Assembly (NCBI GenBank): GCA_946558695.1
Contig: CAMNTQ010000029.1
Span: 1 to 42,538 of the forward strand
Source of the DNA: an uncultured Lachnospiraceae bacterium
GTDB taxonomy: Bacteria; Bacillota; Clostridia; Lachnospirales; Lachnospiraceae
Reading direction: 5' to 3'
Length of the DNA: 42,538 bases
Shown here: positions 7,421 to 15,936 of the stretch, one piece after another
How positions within the stretch are numbered: position 1 is the first letter of the stretch
How the letters are laid out: each line of letters starts with the position of its first letter
Made by a program: the position numbers and the translations under genes
Notes under the pieces: generated by a model
The model's database searches: none
Told to the model about the DNA's origin: nothing
Seen by the model: only the letters and a program-made list of their open reading frames with translations

Positions 7421-9409
7421 GTGCAGAGGATTGGAGTATTTGTCTGCCATTGCGGAAGTAATATCGCGGCGACGGTAGACGTATCAAAAGTGGCAGAGAT
7501 GGCGCTGATGGAGCCGGGAGTAGTCCATGCGGAAGATTACCAGTATATGTGTTCGGAAGCAGGACAGGCAAAGATCGCTGACGCCATTCATGAAAAAAAA
7601 TTAACAGGCATTGTCGTATGTTCCTGCTCTCCGCGTATGCATGAGGCTACATTCAGGAAAGCGGCAGAGCGCGCGGGCCTGAATCCATATATGGTAGAGA
7701 TCGCCAATATACGTGAGCATTGTTCATGGATCCACAAGGATATGGAAGAGGCGACGAAGAAGGCCGTGATCCTGATGAGAGCGGCAGTTGCCAAAGTAAA
7801 CTTAAACACGCCCCTTCAGCCCGGTGAGAGCCGCGTAACAAAAAGGGCGCTCATTATCGGAGGCGGTATCGCAGGTATCCAGACAGCCCTTGATATCGCA
7901 GATGCAGGCTATGAGGTGGATATCGTGGAGAAGACGCCGAGTATCGGCGGAAGGATGTCACAGCTTGACAAGACTTTCCCGACTCTGGACTGTTCCGCAT
8001 GTATCCTGACGCCGAAGATGGTGGAGGCTTCCGCTCATGAGAAGATCAAGATCTATACATACAGTGAAGTAGAGAATGTAAGCGGATTTGTAGGCGACTT
8101 TACGGTGGATATCCGTAAGAAAGCAAGAAGCGTTGACATGGACAAATGTACAGGCTGCGGCGTCTGCCAGGAGAAATGTCCTTCCAAAAAAGCGCCGAGC
8201 GAGTTTAACAGAGGATTAAATAACCGGAGCGCCATCTATACCCCGTTTGCACAGGCAATCCCGAATGTTCCGGTGATTGACAGAGAGGCTTGTATCAAGT
8301 TCAAGACCGGGAAATGCGGAATCTGCTCGAAGGTATGCCAGGCGGGAGCCATCGACTATGAGCAGAAGGACGAGATCATTACAGAGAAGTACGGCGCGAT
8401 CGTCGTTGCCACAGGTTTTGATACCATTAACCTTGACAAGTATGACGAGTATGCATACAGCCAGAGCAAGGATGTCATCACATCCTTGGAGCTTGAGCGT
8501 GTGATGAACGCGGCCGGACCGACTCATGGACATTTAGAACGTCTTTCCGACGGCAAGGCCCCGAAGGAGATGGTATTCATCCAGTGCGTAGGAAGCCGAT
8601 GCTCGGACGATCGAGGGAAGCCTTACTGTTCCAAGATCTGCTGCATGTATACAGCAAAGCATGCCATGCTCATCCGCGATAAATATCCGGATGTGAACGT
8701 AACCGTATTTTACATCGACGTCCGTACGCCGGGCAAGAATTTTGACGAGTTCTACCGAAGAGCCGTAGAGCAGTACGGAGTGAACTATATCAAAGGCCAG
8801 GTTGGGAAAGTCATCCCGCAGCCAAACGGAAAGCTGTTAGTACAGGGTTCCGACCTTCTTGACAACCGTCAGATTTTAAAAGAGGCGGATATGGTCGTTC
8901 TTGCTACAGCAATCGAGCCGAATCCAGACGTAAGAAAGATCGCGACGATGCTGACGGCAAGTATTGATACCAACAATTTCTTGACGGAAGCTCACGCAAA
9001 GCTTCGTCCGGTAGAGTCGCCGACAGCCGGGATCTTCCTTTCCGGCGTATGCCAGGGACCGAAAGATATTCCTGAGACTGTTGCACAGGCAGGCGCGGCG
9101 GCTGTAAAGGCAATCGGCCTCCTTGCAAAAGATAAGCTTATGACGAATCCGTGTACCGCTCATTCCGATGAGCTTCTCTGTAATGGATGTTCAACCTGTG
9201 AGAATGTATGTCCTTACGGAGCGATTACATACGAAGACAAAGAGGTGAATGACCACGGTATCCGTGAGGTTCGCCGTCTGGCAGTCGTCAACAGTGCGCT
9301 CTGTCAGGGCTGCGGCGCCTGTACAGTAGCGTGTCCGTCAGGAGCTATGGACCTTCAAGGGTTCTCGAACAGACAGATCATAGCGGAGGTGGATGCAATA
9401 TGTCGATAG
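7421..9409 (+). CDS. hdrA: HdrA-like flavoprotein, candidate electron-bifurcating core
   Basis: This 662-residue flavoprotein is the branch point of Hdr complexes, where an FAD splits electron pairs between ferredoxin and HdrBC. Domains in order: an N-terminal domain opening with VCHCGSN; a thioredoxin-reductase-like FAD fold with GGGIAGIQ near residue 148; and the LDCSACILTPKM cysteine pair. Next come an inserted ferredoxin domain (CTGCGVCQEKCP and CGICSKVCQ) and a C-terminal ferredoxin domain (CNGCSTCENVCP and CQGCGACTVACP). This is the full methanogen-type layout, with no missing cluster motif. The start is GTG 7421, set by AGGAGGTGA six nt upstream. The 3' end overlaps flxD by 10 nt. Bifurcation itself is inferred from the family. 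Confidence 0.93.
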   Translation: MQRIGVFVCHCGSNIAATVDVSKVAEMALMEPGVVHAEDYQYMCSEAGQAKIADAIHEKKLTGIVVCSCSPRMHEATFRKAAERAGLNPYMVEIANIREHCSWIHKDMEEATKKAVILMRAAVAKVNLNTPLQPGESRVTKRALIIGGGIAGIQTALDIADAGYEVDIVEKTPSIGGRMSQLDKTFPTLDCSACILTPKMVEASAHEKIKIYTYSEVENVSGFVGDFTVDIRKKARSVDMDKCTGCGVCQEKCPSKKAPSEFNRGLNNRSAIYTPFAQAIPNVPVIDREACIKFKTGKCGICSKVCQAGAIDYEQKDEIITEKYGAIVVATGFDTINLDKYDEYAYSQSKDVITSLELERVMNAAGPTHGHLERLSDGKAPKEMVFIQCVGSRCSDDRGKPYCSKICCMYTAKHAMLIRDKYPDVNVTVFYIDVRTPGKNFDEFYRRAVEQYGVNYIKGQVGKVIPQPNGKLLVQGSDLLDNRQILKEADMVVLATAIEPNPDVRKIATMLTASIDTNNFLTEAHAKLRPVESPTAGIFLSGVCQGPKDIPETVAQAGAAAVKAIGLLAKDKLMTNPCTAHSDELLCNGCSTCENVCPYGAITYEDKEVNDHGIREVRRLAVVNSALCQGCGACTVACPSGAMDLQGFSNRQIIAEVDAICR

Positions 9410-9840
9410 AAAATAAAAGTTTCAGACCGAAAATTGTGGCGTTCTGCTGTAACTGGTGCAGCTATGCAGGAGCTGACCTTGCAGGCAGCAGCCGTCTTTC
9501 ATATCCGGCAGATGTAAAGATCATCCGTGTTCCCTGTTCCTGCCGGGTAAACCCGATGTTTATCTTAAGGGCGTTTGAAAAGGGCGCAGACGGAGTGATC
9601 ATGTGCGGCTGCCATCCGGGAGACTGCCATTACAGCACAGGTAACTTCTATGCAAGAAGACGTATGACGCTTCTGTTCTCCATGTTAGATTACATCGGCG
9701 TGGAAAACGGACGTACACGGGTAGAGTGGGTATCTGCCGCAGAGGGCGTAAAATTCTCTGACACCATGAACAGCTTCGTGGAAAAGATTTATTCACTCGG
9801 CGAAAACGTAAGATTGGGGGATTTAAGATGCAGGAATTAA
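9400..9840 (+). CDS. flxD: MvhD/FlxD-like [2Fe-2S] electron-transfer subunit
   Basis: This small FeS protein links electron-input modules to HdrA. The 146-residue product shows the MvhD hallmarks: the motif CCNWCSYAGAD near the N-terminus, PCSCR, and the CGCHPGDCHY segment. The start is ATG 9400 behind GCGGAGGTGG. The longer frame from 9331 lies wholly inside hdrA coding sequence and adds 23 unrelated residues. It overlaps the hdrA 3' end by 10 nt and flxC by 13 nt. In methanogens MvhD connects the MvhAG hydrogenase to HdrA. No hydrogenase genes are present here, and the FlxABC-type input module replaces them. Confidence 0.93.
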   Translation: MSIENKSFRPKIVAFCCNWCSYAGADLAGSSRLSYPADVKIIRVPCSCRVNPMFILRAFEKGADGVIMCGCHPGDCHYSTGNFYARRRMTLLFSMLDYIGVENGRTRVEWVSAAEGVKFSDTMNSFVEKIYSLGENVRLGDLRCRN

Positions 9841-10802
9841 TTAATCGTGCTAAGGAAATGCTGGATGACGGAACTGTGGCGCGAGTTCTTGGCTGGAAGG
9901 CCGGAGACCTGCCTTACAATCCGGAACCGGCTTACTTTGAGGATGCAGAATCTTTAAAAGATTTTGTCTACAACGGATTCTGCGGGGCGAATTTGAGCAA
10001 ATACATGATCGAGGCGTCCAAATTAGAAGGTAAGACTTTAGTATTTTTAAAGCCATGCGATACATACAGCTTTAACCAGCTCATCAAAGAGCACCGGGTA
10101 GACCGGGAGAAAGCGTACATCATCGGCGTAGGATGCAAGGGAAAGCTTGATATTGAAAAGATCAGAGCACAGGGAATCAAAGGTATTGAAAGCATTGAAG
10201 GCGCAGAGATCACGGATGACGCGGATACCCTTAAAGTTCAGACTATTTATGGAGAGAAGTCCTGCGCTTATGCTGACGCTATGCTGGAGAGATGCCATGT
10301 GTGCAAGGGCAAAGAGCATAAGATTTATGATGAGCAGATCGGCGAGTCCAAAGAGACAAAGGACGGCGAGCGTTTTGACGAGGTTGCGAGAATCGAGGCG
10401 ATGGCGCCGGCGGAGAAGTTCGCGTTCTTTCAGAAGGAACTGAGCAAATGTATCCGCTGCAATGCCTGCAGAAATGTCTGCCCTGCATGCAGCTGCCGCA
10501 AATGTGTCTTTGACAGCAACAAGTTTGACAGCGCCCAGAAGGCGAATGTGGATTCTTTTGAGGAGAAGATGTTCCATATTATCCGTGCGTTCCATGTAGC
10601 AGGAAGATGTACGGACTGCGGCGAGTGCAGCCGCGTGTGCCCGCAGGGAATCCCGCTTCATCTGTTTAATCGGAAGTTTATCAAGGATATTGATGAACTG
10701 TACGGCGAGTATCAGGCGGGAGACGACACCGAATCAAAAGCACCGCTCACAAACTATACGTTTGAGGATGCGGAACCAAGTATAGTAGGAAAGAGGGGAT
10801 AA
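9828..10802 (+). CDS. flxC: FlxC-like FeS protein (FrhB/FdhB-type N-terminus plus dicluster ferredoxin)
   Basis: This 324-residue cytoplasmic protein belongs to the electron-input module of FlxABCD-HdrABC complexes. Residues of about 1-190 resemble the coenzyme F420 hydrogenase/formate dehydrogenase beta fold, with the conserved FLKPCDTYS and GVGCKGKLD segments and CHVCKGKEH. The C-terminal half has two cluster motifs, CIRCNACRNVCP near residue 208 and CTDCGECSRVCPQG near residue 262, plus an extra cysteine cluster CSCRKC between them. It overlaps flxD and is 3 nt from flxB. The assignment to flxC rests on gene order and domain content rather than on an alignment. An FdhB-like protein serving another dehydrogenase is the main alternative. 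Confidence 0.82.
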   Translation: MQELINRAKEMLDDGTVARVLGWKAGDLPYNPEPAYFEDAESLKDFVYNGFCGANLSKYMIEASKLEGKTLVFLKPCDTYSFNQLIKEHRVDREKAYIIGVGCKGKLDIEKIRAQGIKGIESIEGAEITDDADTLKVQTIYGEKSCAYADAMLERCHVCKGKEHKIYDEQIGESKETKDGERFDEVARIEAMAPAEKFAFFQKELSKCIRCNACRNVCPACSCRKCVFDSNKFDSAQKANVDSFEEKMFHIIRAFHVAGRCTDCGECSRVCPQGIPLHLFNRKFIKDIDELYGEYQAGDDTESKAPLTNYTFEDAEPSIVGKRG

Positions 10803-10805
10803 TGT

Positions 10806-11837
10806 ATGTATAAGATCGCAAAAGAAAATCTTTCCGCATTATTCCGGTTAATCGCGGATAGTCAGGAATTGTACCTCCCGGTAAAGACAGCCGGACAGGT
10901 AAACTTTGCCGCATGGAGCGAGGAGGCGGAAGTCGCCCTTGATACGCTCAAATCCGTAAAATCTCCGAAGGATGCGTTCTTTCCGCAGAGCGAGGGTCTG
11001 TATACGGTAAGGCGGGAAGGCAAAAAGATGAAAGTAGAGCCGGAGGAGCTTAAGAGTCAGGATTTTGTAGTGTTTGGTATGAAAGCCTGTGATGTAAAAG
11101 GCTTAGAGGTACTGGACAATGTATTCTTAGCGGATCCGATCGATACGTTCTATGCGGCGAGAAGAGAGCATGGAACGATCGTTGCCCTTGCCTGCCATGA
11201 GCCGGAGGAATCCTGTTTCTGTAAGGTATTCGGCGTAGACGCGGCGGATCCGGCGGCGGATGTTGCAGCATGGATGATCGGGGAAGACCTTTACTGGAAA
11301 GCCCTGACGGAAAAAGGTGAGGCGCTGACCAAGAAGGTGAAAGAGCTTCTCTCAGACGCAGACGAGACAGCTGTAGAAGCGGAAAAAGAGGCGATTCGGG
11401 GTATCGCAGAGAAGCTTCCCTATATGAATCTTTCCTTAGACGGATGGAATGGGGATGCCCTTTCGGAAAAATTTGACGACAAGCTCTGGGAAGAGTTATA
11501 TAAGCCATGTCTGGCCTGCGGTACGTGTACCTTCGTGTGCCCGACCTGCCAGTGCTATGACATCAAAGATTACAATACAGGAAACAGCGTGTCCCGTTAC
11601 CGCTGCTGGGATTCCTGTATGTACTCAGACTTTACGATGATGGCCCACGGCAATAACCGTACAAGCCAGATGCAGAGGTTCCGCCAGAGATTTATGCACA
11701 AGCTCGTATATTATCCGGCAAACAATGACGGTATGTACTCCTGCGTAGGGTGCGGCCGATGCGTGGAAAAATGCCCGGCATCCTTAAATATCGTGAAAGT
11801 AATAAAGGCATTTCAGAAACAGGGAGGTGAAAGATAA
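10806..11837 (+). CDS. flxB: FlxB-like 4Fe-4S protein (AsrA/HydB family)
   Basis: This 343-residue iron-sulfur protein resembles the anaerobic sulfite reductase A and sulfhydrogenase beta family. In Flx complexes it passes electrons from the NADH-oxidising flavoprotein onward. The N-terminal domain contains FGMKACDVKGLEVLDNVF. The C-terminal part carries CLACGTCTFVCPTCQCYD near residue 236 and CVGCGRCVEKCP near residue 316, two [4Fe-4S] sites. No sulfite reductase catalytic subunit (AsrC with sirohaem motif) follows, which argues against a true asr operon. Its TAA stop shares one base with the flxA ATG (TAATG), so the two are translationally coupled. Confidence 0.85.
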   Translation: MYKIAKENLSALFRLIADSQELYLPVKTAGQVNFAAWSEEAEVALDTLKSVKSPKDAFFPQSEGLYTVRREGKKMKVEPEELKSQDFVVFGMKACDVKGLEVLDNVFLADPIDTFYAARREHGTIVALACHEPEESCFCKVFGVDAADPAADVAAWMIGEDLYWKALTEKGEALTKKVKELLSDADETAVEAEKEAIRGIAEKLPYMNLSLDGWNGDALSEKFDDKLWEELYKPCLACGTCTFVCPTCQCYDIKDYNTGNSVSRYRCWDSCMYSDFTMMAHGNNRTSQMQRFRQRFMHKLVYYPANNDGMYSCVGCGRCVEKCPASLNIVKVIKAFQKQGGER

Positions 11838-12691
11838 TGAGCGAATGTACCTGTCATAAAAATTATACATTAGATACTCTGATTCCGCAGGTCGGCGTGA
11901 TCACAGATATCCGCCAGGAGACGCCGGACGTTAAAACCTTCCGCGTCAATGCGCCGGAGGGAGGAAAGCTTTTTGAGCATATGCCCGGACAGTGCGCGAT
12001 GGTATGTGCGCCGGGCATCAGCGAAGGTATGTTTTCCATTACTTCTTCTCCGACAAATAAAGAGTATCAGGAATTCAGCATTAAAAAGTGCGGAGTGCTT
12101 ACCGACTATCTCCACAGCCTTGAGGTGGGCGATGAGATCACGGTGCGGGGGCCTTACGGCAATTCCTTCCCGGTAGAGACAGAGCTTAAAGGAAAGAACC
12201 TTTTGTTTATCGCCGGAGGTATCGGTCTGGCGCCGCTTCGTTCAGTAATAAACTACGTGATCGACAACCGGGACAATTACGGGACCGTCGATATCGTCTA
12301 TGGTTCCCGTTCGGCGGATGATCTGGTTCAGCTGAAAGAGATTCAGGAAGTATGGATGAAGACCGAAGGGATCAATGTCTATCTGACGATTGACAGAGAG
12401 CAGGAAGGCTGGGACGGACATGTAGGATTTGTTCCCAATTACGTAAAGGAGCTTGGCTTTACCACAGATAAAACAGCTCTTGTATGCGGTCCCCCGATCA
12501 TGATCAAGTTCGTGCTTTCCGGACTTAAGGAACTTGGCTTTACCACAGAGCAGGTGTACACGACATTAGAGCTTCGTATGAAGTGTGGTATCGGAAAATG
12601 CGGACGCTGCAATATCGGTTCCAAGTACGTGTGCAAAGATGGGCCGGTGTTCCGCTTTGATGAGATCGATGAGCTTCCGAATGAGTATTAG
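11837..12691 (+). CDS. flxA: FlxA-like FAD/NAD(P)H-binding oxidoreductase (AsrB family)
   Basis: This is the predicted NAD(P)H entry point of the complex. The 284-residue protein has the ferredoxin-NADP reductase fold. The FAD-binding segment contains FSITSSPT near residue 73, and the nucleotide-binding glycine motif GGIGLAPLRS is near residue 130. CGPPIMIKFV is the typical C-terminal NAD(P) region. A C-terminal cysteine set, LRMKCGIGKCGRCN and later CKDGPVF, binds a [2Fe-2S] cluster as in PyrK and AsrB. The start overlaps the flxB stop by one base. NADH rather than NADPH is assumed from the Flx family; the sequence alone does not settle it. Confidence 0.88.
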   Translation: MSECTCHKNYTLDTLIPQVGVITDIRQETPDVKTFRVNAPEGGKLFEHMPGQCAMVCAPGISEGMFSITSSPTNKEYQEFSIKKCGVLTDYLHSLEVGDEITVRGPYGNSFPVETELKGKNLLFIAGGIGLAPLRSVINYVIDNRDNYGTVDIVYGSRSADDLVQLKEIQEVWMKTEGINVYLTIDREQEGWDGHVGFVPNYVKELGFTTDKTALVCGPPIMIKFVLSGLKELGFTTEQVYTTLELRMKCGIGKCGRCNIGSKYVCKDGPVFRFDEIDELPNEY

Positions 12692-12720
12692 TCAAAAATA
12701 ACGAAAGGATACAAAATAGC

Positions 12721-13395
12721 ATGGAAAATATGGTAAATGTATATTTTAGCGGTAAGAGATACAGCGTTCCGGCAGACCTTACGATCATGACCGCCATGGA
12801 GTACGCTGGCTATACATGGAAAAGAGGCTGCGGCTGCCGTCATGGTTTCTGCGGAGCCTGCGCAACCGTATACAGAATTAAAGGGAAGAACGAGTTAAAA
12901 ACCTGCCTTGCATGCCAGACACAGGTAGAAGAGGGAATGTATGTGGCAAGCATTCCATTTTTCCCGACAGACAAGAGAACTTACGATATCAAAGATATCA
13001 AGCCGACCCAGCAGATCATGATGGAGCTTTACCCGGAGATCTACAGCTGTATCGGATGCAACGCCTGTACAAAGGCCTGTACCCAGGATCTGAATGTTAT
13101 GCAGTATATCGCTTACGCCCAGAGAGGCGAGTTTGAGAAATGCGCGGAGGAGTCCTTCGACTGCATCGGCTGCGGCTGCTGTACGGTGAGATGTCCGGCC
13201 GGTATTTCCCATCCGCACGTAGGCGTTCTGGCAAGAAGACTGACCGGAAAGTATATCGCGCCGGAGACAGAGCATCTTGCGAACCGTGTAGACGAGATCA
13301 ATAAGGGCGAGTATGACGGATTGATCGAGCAGATTATGCAAAAACCGATCACCGAGATGCAGGAACTTTACAATACAAGAGAGATTGAGAAATAA
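12721..13395 (+). CDS. Fumarate reductase/succinate dehydrogenase FeS subunit with three clusters, all-cysteine second ferredoxin motif
   Basis: This 224-residue FrdB/SdhB-like protein carries electrons to the flavoprotein encoded next. The plant-type [2Fe-2S] domain uses C39, C44, C47 and C62 or C65 (CRHGFCGAC, then CLAC), with an extra C37. The C-terminal domain has CIGCNACTKAC (C110, C113, C116, C120) and CIGCGCCTVRCP (C148, C151, C154, C158). In E. coli FrdB the second motif lacks one cysteine and binds the [3Fe-4S] cluster that faces quinone. Here all four are present, so a [4Fe-4S] cluster is predicted. No CCG domain is attached, unlike methanogen TfrB. No membrane anchor genes exist nearby. 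It is 29 nt after flxA, with an ACGAAAGGA site. Confidence 0.9.
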   Translation: MENMVNVYFSGKRYSVPADLTIMTAMEYAGYTWKRGCGCRHGFCGACATVYRIKGKNELKTCLACQTQVEEGMYVASIPFFPTDKRTYDIKDIKPTQQIMMELYPEIYSCIGCNACTKACTQDLNVMQYIAYAQRGEFEKCAEESFDCIGCGCCTVRCPAGISHPHVGVLARRLTGKYIAPETEHLANRVDEINKGEYDGLIEQIMQKPITEMQELYNTREIEK

Positions 13396-13409
13396 GGGAG
13401 GGCGTAATT

Positions 13410-15020
13410 ATGTATACACCATATCCAGAGAATATGATGGAATCCATCAAAAAGGTAGAGGCTACAAGAGCAGAGCGTATGGCTACGGAACCAAGACGTC
13501 TGACTGCTGATGAAAAAGAGGCTCTCCTGAAGGAATTCCATCCAGATTATAATCCGGATGCGTTTGCAGAGATCAAGGTAGGTCCGAATAAGGGGCAGAA
13601 GGCGCCCCTTGAGCTGGCAGAGATGCTTCACTCAACAAGCCGGATTCTGAATGAGGATATTGATATTACAAAGATTGACTATGACGTAGACGTACTGGTA
13701 ATCGGAGGCGGCGGCGCCGGTTCTTCCTGCGCCATCGAAGCCCATAATGCAGGCGCTGACGTTATGATCGTAACGAAGCTTCGTATCGGTGATGCCAATA
13801 CGATGATGGCTGAGGGCGGTATCCAGGCGGCAGACAAAGAAAATGACTCACCGGTACAGCACTACTTAGATTGTTTCGGCGGCGGACATTTTGCGGCAAG
13901 GCCGGAACTTGTGAAACGGCTTGTAATGGAAGCTCCGGATGCGATCAAATGGCTGAATGAGCTTGGCGTTATGTTCGATAAGGATACGGACGGACGCATG
14001 GTAACGACTCACGGCGGCGGTACATCCAGAAAGAGAATGCATGCTTGTAAGGATTACTCCGGCGCGGAGATCATGCGTACAGTAAGAGACGAGGTATTAA
14101 ACCTTGGCATTCCGGTCGTAGAGTTCACATCGGCAGTAGAACTCCTTAAGGATGATAAAGGACAGGCGGCAGGCGCAATCCTCCTTAACATGGAAACAGG
14201 AGATTATTCGGTCGCAAGGGCGAAGACAGTCGTGATCGCTACAGGCGGCGCGGGAAGAATGCACTATCAGGGATTCCCGACATCCAACCACTACGGGGCA
14301 ACGGCAGACGGGCTTGTATTGGGATATAGAGCGGGAGTGCCGCTTCTTTATCAGGATTCCATCCAGTATCATCCGACAGGCGTAGCCCATCCGGTACAGA
14401 TTCAGGGCGCTCTTGTTACAGAGAAGGTTCGTTCTGTGGGCGCGCAGCTTGTCAACGCCGAAGGCGAGGCTTACATTCATCCGTTGGAAACCCGTGATGT
14501 GAATGCCTCCGGCGTGATCCGCGAGTGTGAGGAAGGACGCGGCGTAGAGGCTCCGAGCGGACAGAAAGGTGTATGGCTTGACACGCCGATGATCGAGATC
14601 CTTGGCGGAGAGGGAACCATCGAGAAGAGGATTCCGGCTATGTTCCGCATGTACATGAAGTATGGCATCGACATGAGAAAAGTGCCGATTCTGATTTATC
14701 CGACGCTGCATTACCAGAACGGCGGTCTTGAGATCGACGGAGAAGGATTTACGAAGGCAATCCCGAATCTTCTGGCAGCAGGGGAAGTCGCAGGAGGAAT
14801 CCACGGAAGAAACAGACTGATGGGCAATTCCCTTCTTGACGTGATCGTGTTTGGCCGGAATGCCGGTAAGAAAGCCGCTGCAAAAGCGAAAGAAGTAGAA
14901 CTTGGAACGATGAACCTTGACCATGTGGCAGGTTATGAGAAGGAGTTAAAGGATGCTTCTATGGCTACAGGAGAAGTATCGCCGAAGCTTCTTCCGAAAT
15001 ATGCCCGTCATGAGAGATAG
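13410..15020 (+). CDS. Soluble fumarate reductase-type flavoprotein with N-terminal extension
   Basis: This flavoprotein is predicted to reduce fumarate to succinate. The FAD Rossmann motif GGGGAG is at residues 99-104, after an unusual extension of about 90 residues. Catalytic and substrate residues of the FrdA family are kept: H321 in QYHPTG, R362 in TRDVNASG, H434 in LHYQNGG and R469 in GRNRLMGNS. The E. coli covalent-FAD histidine in SHTVAAEGG is replaced by N130 (ANTMMAEGG), so FAD should be non-covalent. The chain ends about 55 residues after GNSLLD, so the usual C-terminal helical domain is largely missing. At 536 residues it could be mistaken for L-aspartate oxidase, but the adjacent FeS subunit and fumarase argue for fumarate reductase. 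Confidence 0.88.
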   Translation: MYTPYPENMMESIKKVEATRAERMATEPRRLTADEKEALLKEFHPDYNPDAFAEIKVGPNKGQKAPLELAEMLHSTSRILNEDIDITKIDYDVDVLVIGGGGAGSSCAIEAHNAGADVMIVTKLRIGDANTMMAEGGIQAADKENDSPVQHYLDCFGGGHFAARPELVKRLVMEAPDAIKWLNELGVMFDKDTDGRMVTTHGGGTSRKRMHACKDYSGAEIMRTVRDEVLNLGIPVVEFTSAVELLKDDKGQAAGAILLNMETGDYSVARAKTVVIATGGAGRMHYQGFPTSNHYGATADGLVLGYRAGVPLLYQDSIQYHPTGVAHPVQIQGALVTEKVRSVGAQLVNAEGEAYIHPLETRDVNASGVIRECEEGRGVEAPSGQKGVWLDTPMIEILGGEGTIEKRIPAMFRMYMKYGIDMRKVPILIYPTLHYQNGGLEIDGEGFTKAIPNLLAAGEVAGGIHGRNRLMGNSLLDVIVFGRNAGKKAAAKAKEVELGTMNLDHVAGYEKELKDASMATGEVSPKLLPKYARHER

Positions 15021-15093
15021 AGTATCGGCGGATATATGGTTAAGAAGAGGAATAGAGAATAGAATCAAGTTGAATTTATAGGAGATTATGATT

Positions 15094-15936
15094 ATGCGTG
15101 AAATCGAAGTCAGTAAACTTACGGATGTAATTGAAAAGCTTTGTATCGCAGCAAATGAGCATCTTCCAGAGGATGTAAAGTGCGCAATCAAGAACTGCCG
15201 CGCATGTGAGGACGGAGAGATTGCGAAAGGAGTTCTCGATAATATTATCGAGAACTTCGAGATTGCTGATAATGAGTGCGTGCCGATCTGTCAGGATACC
15301 GGCATGGCATGTGTGTTTTTAGAGATCGGACAGGATGTCCATCTTACAGGCGGTGATCTTGCCGAAGCAGTAGATGAAGGCGTACGCCGCGGATACGATA
15401 AAGGATATCTGCGTAAATCAGTTGTAAAAGATCCGGTGCGCCGCGGGAATACAGGAGATAATACACCGGCGATGCTCTATACAGAGATTGTTCCGGGGGA
15501 CAAGATCAAGGTTACGGTAGGGCCGAAAGGTTTCGGAAGCGAGAATATGAGCCAGATCCGGATGTTTAAGCCATCTCACGGCCTTCAGGGAATCAAAGAC
15601 TTCATCCTTGAAGTGGTAGAGACGGCAGGTCCGAATCCGTGTCCGCCTATGGTTGTAGGCGTAGGAATCGGCGGAACCTTTGACAAAGCGGCGCTTCTTG
15701 CAAAGAAAGCGCTGATGAGGCCGGTTGATTCTGAGAATCCGGATCCGTTCTATGCAGATCTTGAGGTGGAGATGCTTGAAAAGATCAATGAGCTTGGAAT
15801 CGGACCGCAGGGCTTTGGCGGGAAGACGACGGCGATCGGACTTAATATTGAGACATTACCGACTCATATCGCAGGTATGCCATGCGCGGTTAATATCAAC
15901 TGCCATGTGACACGCCACAAAACGGAGGTGATTTAG
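15094..15936 (+). CDS. Class I fumarase, alpha subunit
   Basis: This is the N-terminal half of a two-subunit oxygen-sensitive [4Fe-4S] fumarase interconverting malate and fumarate. The 280-residue product contains the family motif [10 protein letters not shown] with a cluster cysteine, plus later conserved cysteines (NPCPPMV and [14 protein letters not shown]). The segment [11 protein letters not shown] is typical. I choose ATG 15094, nine nt after a TAGGAG site. The ATG at 15088 is only 3 nt from that site. The beta subunit ATG begins directly after this gene's stop. In this operon it would supply fumarate from malate to the reductase. Tartrate dehydratase is the sister family, and the context favours fumarase. 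Confidence 0.92.
   Translation: MREIEVSKLTDVIEKLCIAANEHLPEDVKCAIKNCRACEDGEIAKGVLDNIIENFEIADNECVPICQDTGMACVFLEIGQDVHLTGGDLAEAVDEGVRRGYDKGYLRKSVVKDPVRRGNTGDNTPAMLYTEIVPGDKIKVTVGPKGFGSENMSQIRMFKPSHGLQGIKDFILEVVETAGPNPCPPMVVGVGIGGTFDKAALLAKKALMRPVDSENPDPFYADLEVEMLEKINELGIGPQGFGGKTTAIGLNIETLPTHIAGMPCAVNINCHVTRHKTEVI

Noticed and set aside
10047..10661. Minus-strand open frame of 204 codons opposite flxC
   Set aside because: There is no ribosome site and no family resemblance, and it is fully opposite a motif-rich FeS gene.
10806..12691. Anaerobic sulfite reductase operon (asrAB)
   Set aside because: No AsrC or sirohaem-type subunit follows, and the genes lie inside an Hdr-Frd operon, which fits FlxB and FlxA better.
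14097..14924. Minus-strand open frame of 275 codons opposite the fumarate reductase flavoprotein
   Set aside because: Its translation shows no family pattern and it lies opposite a fully supported gene; it is a reading-frame shadow.
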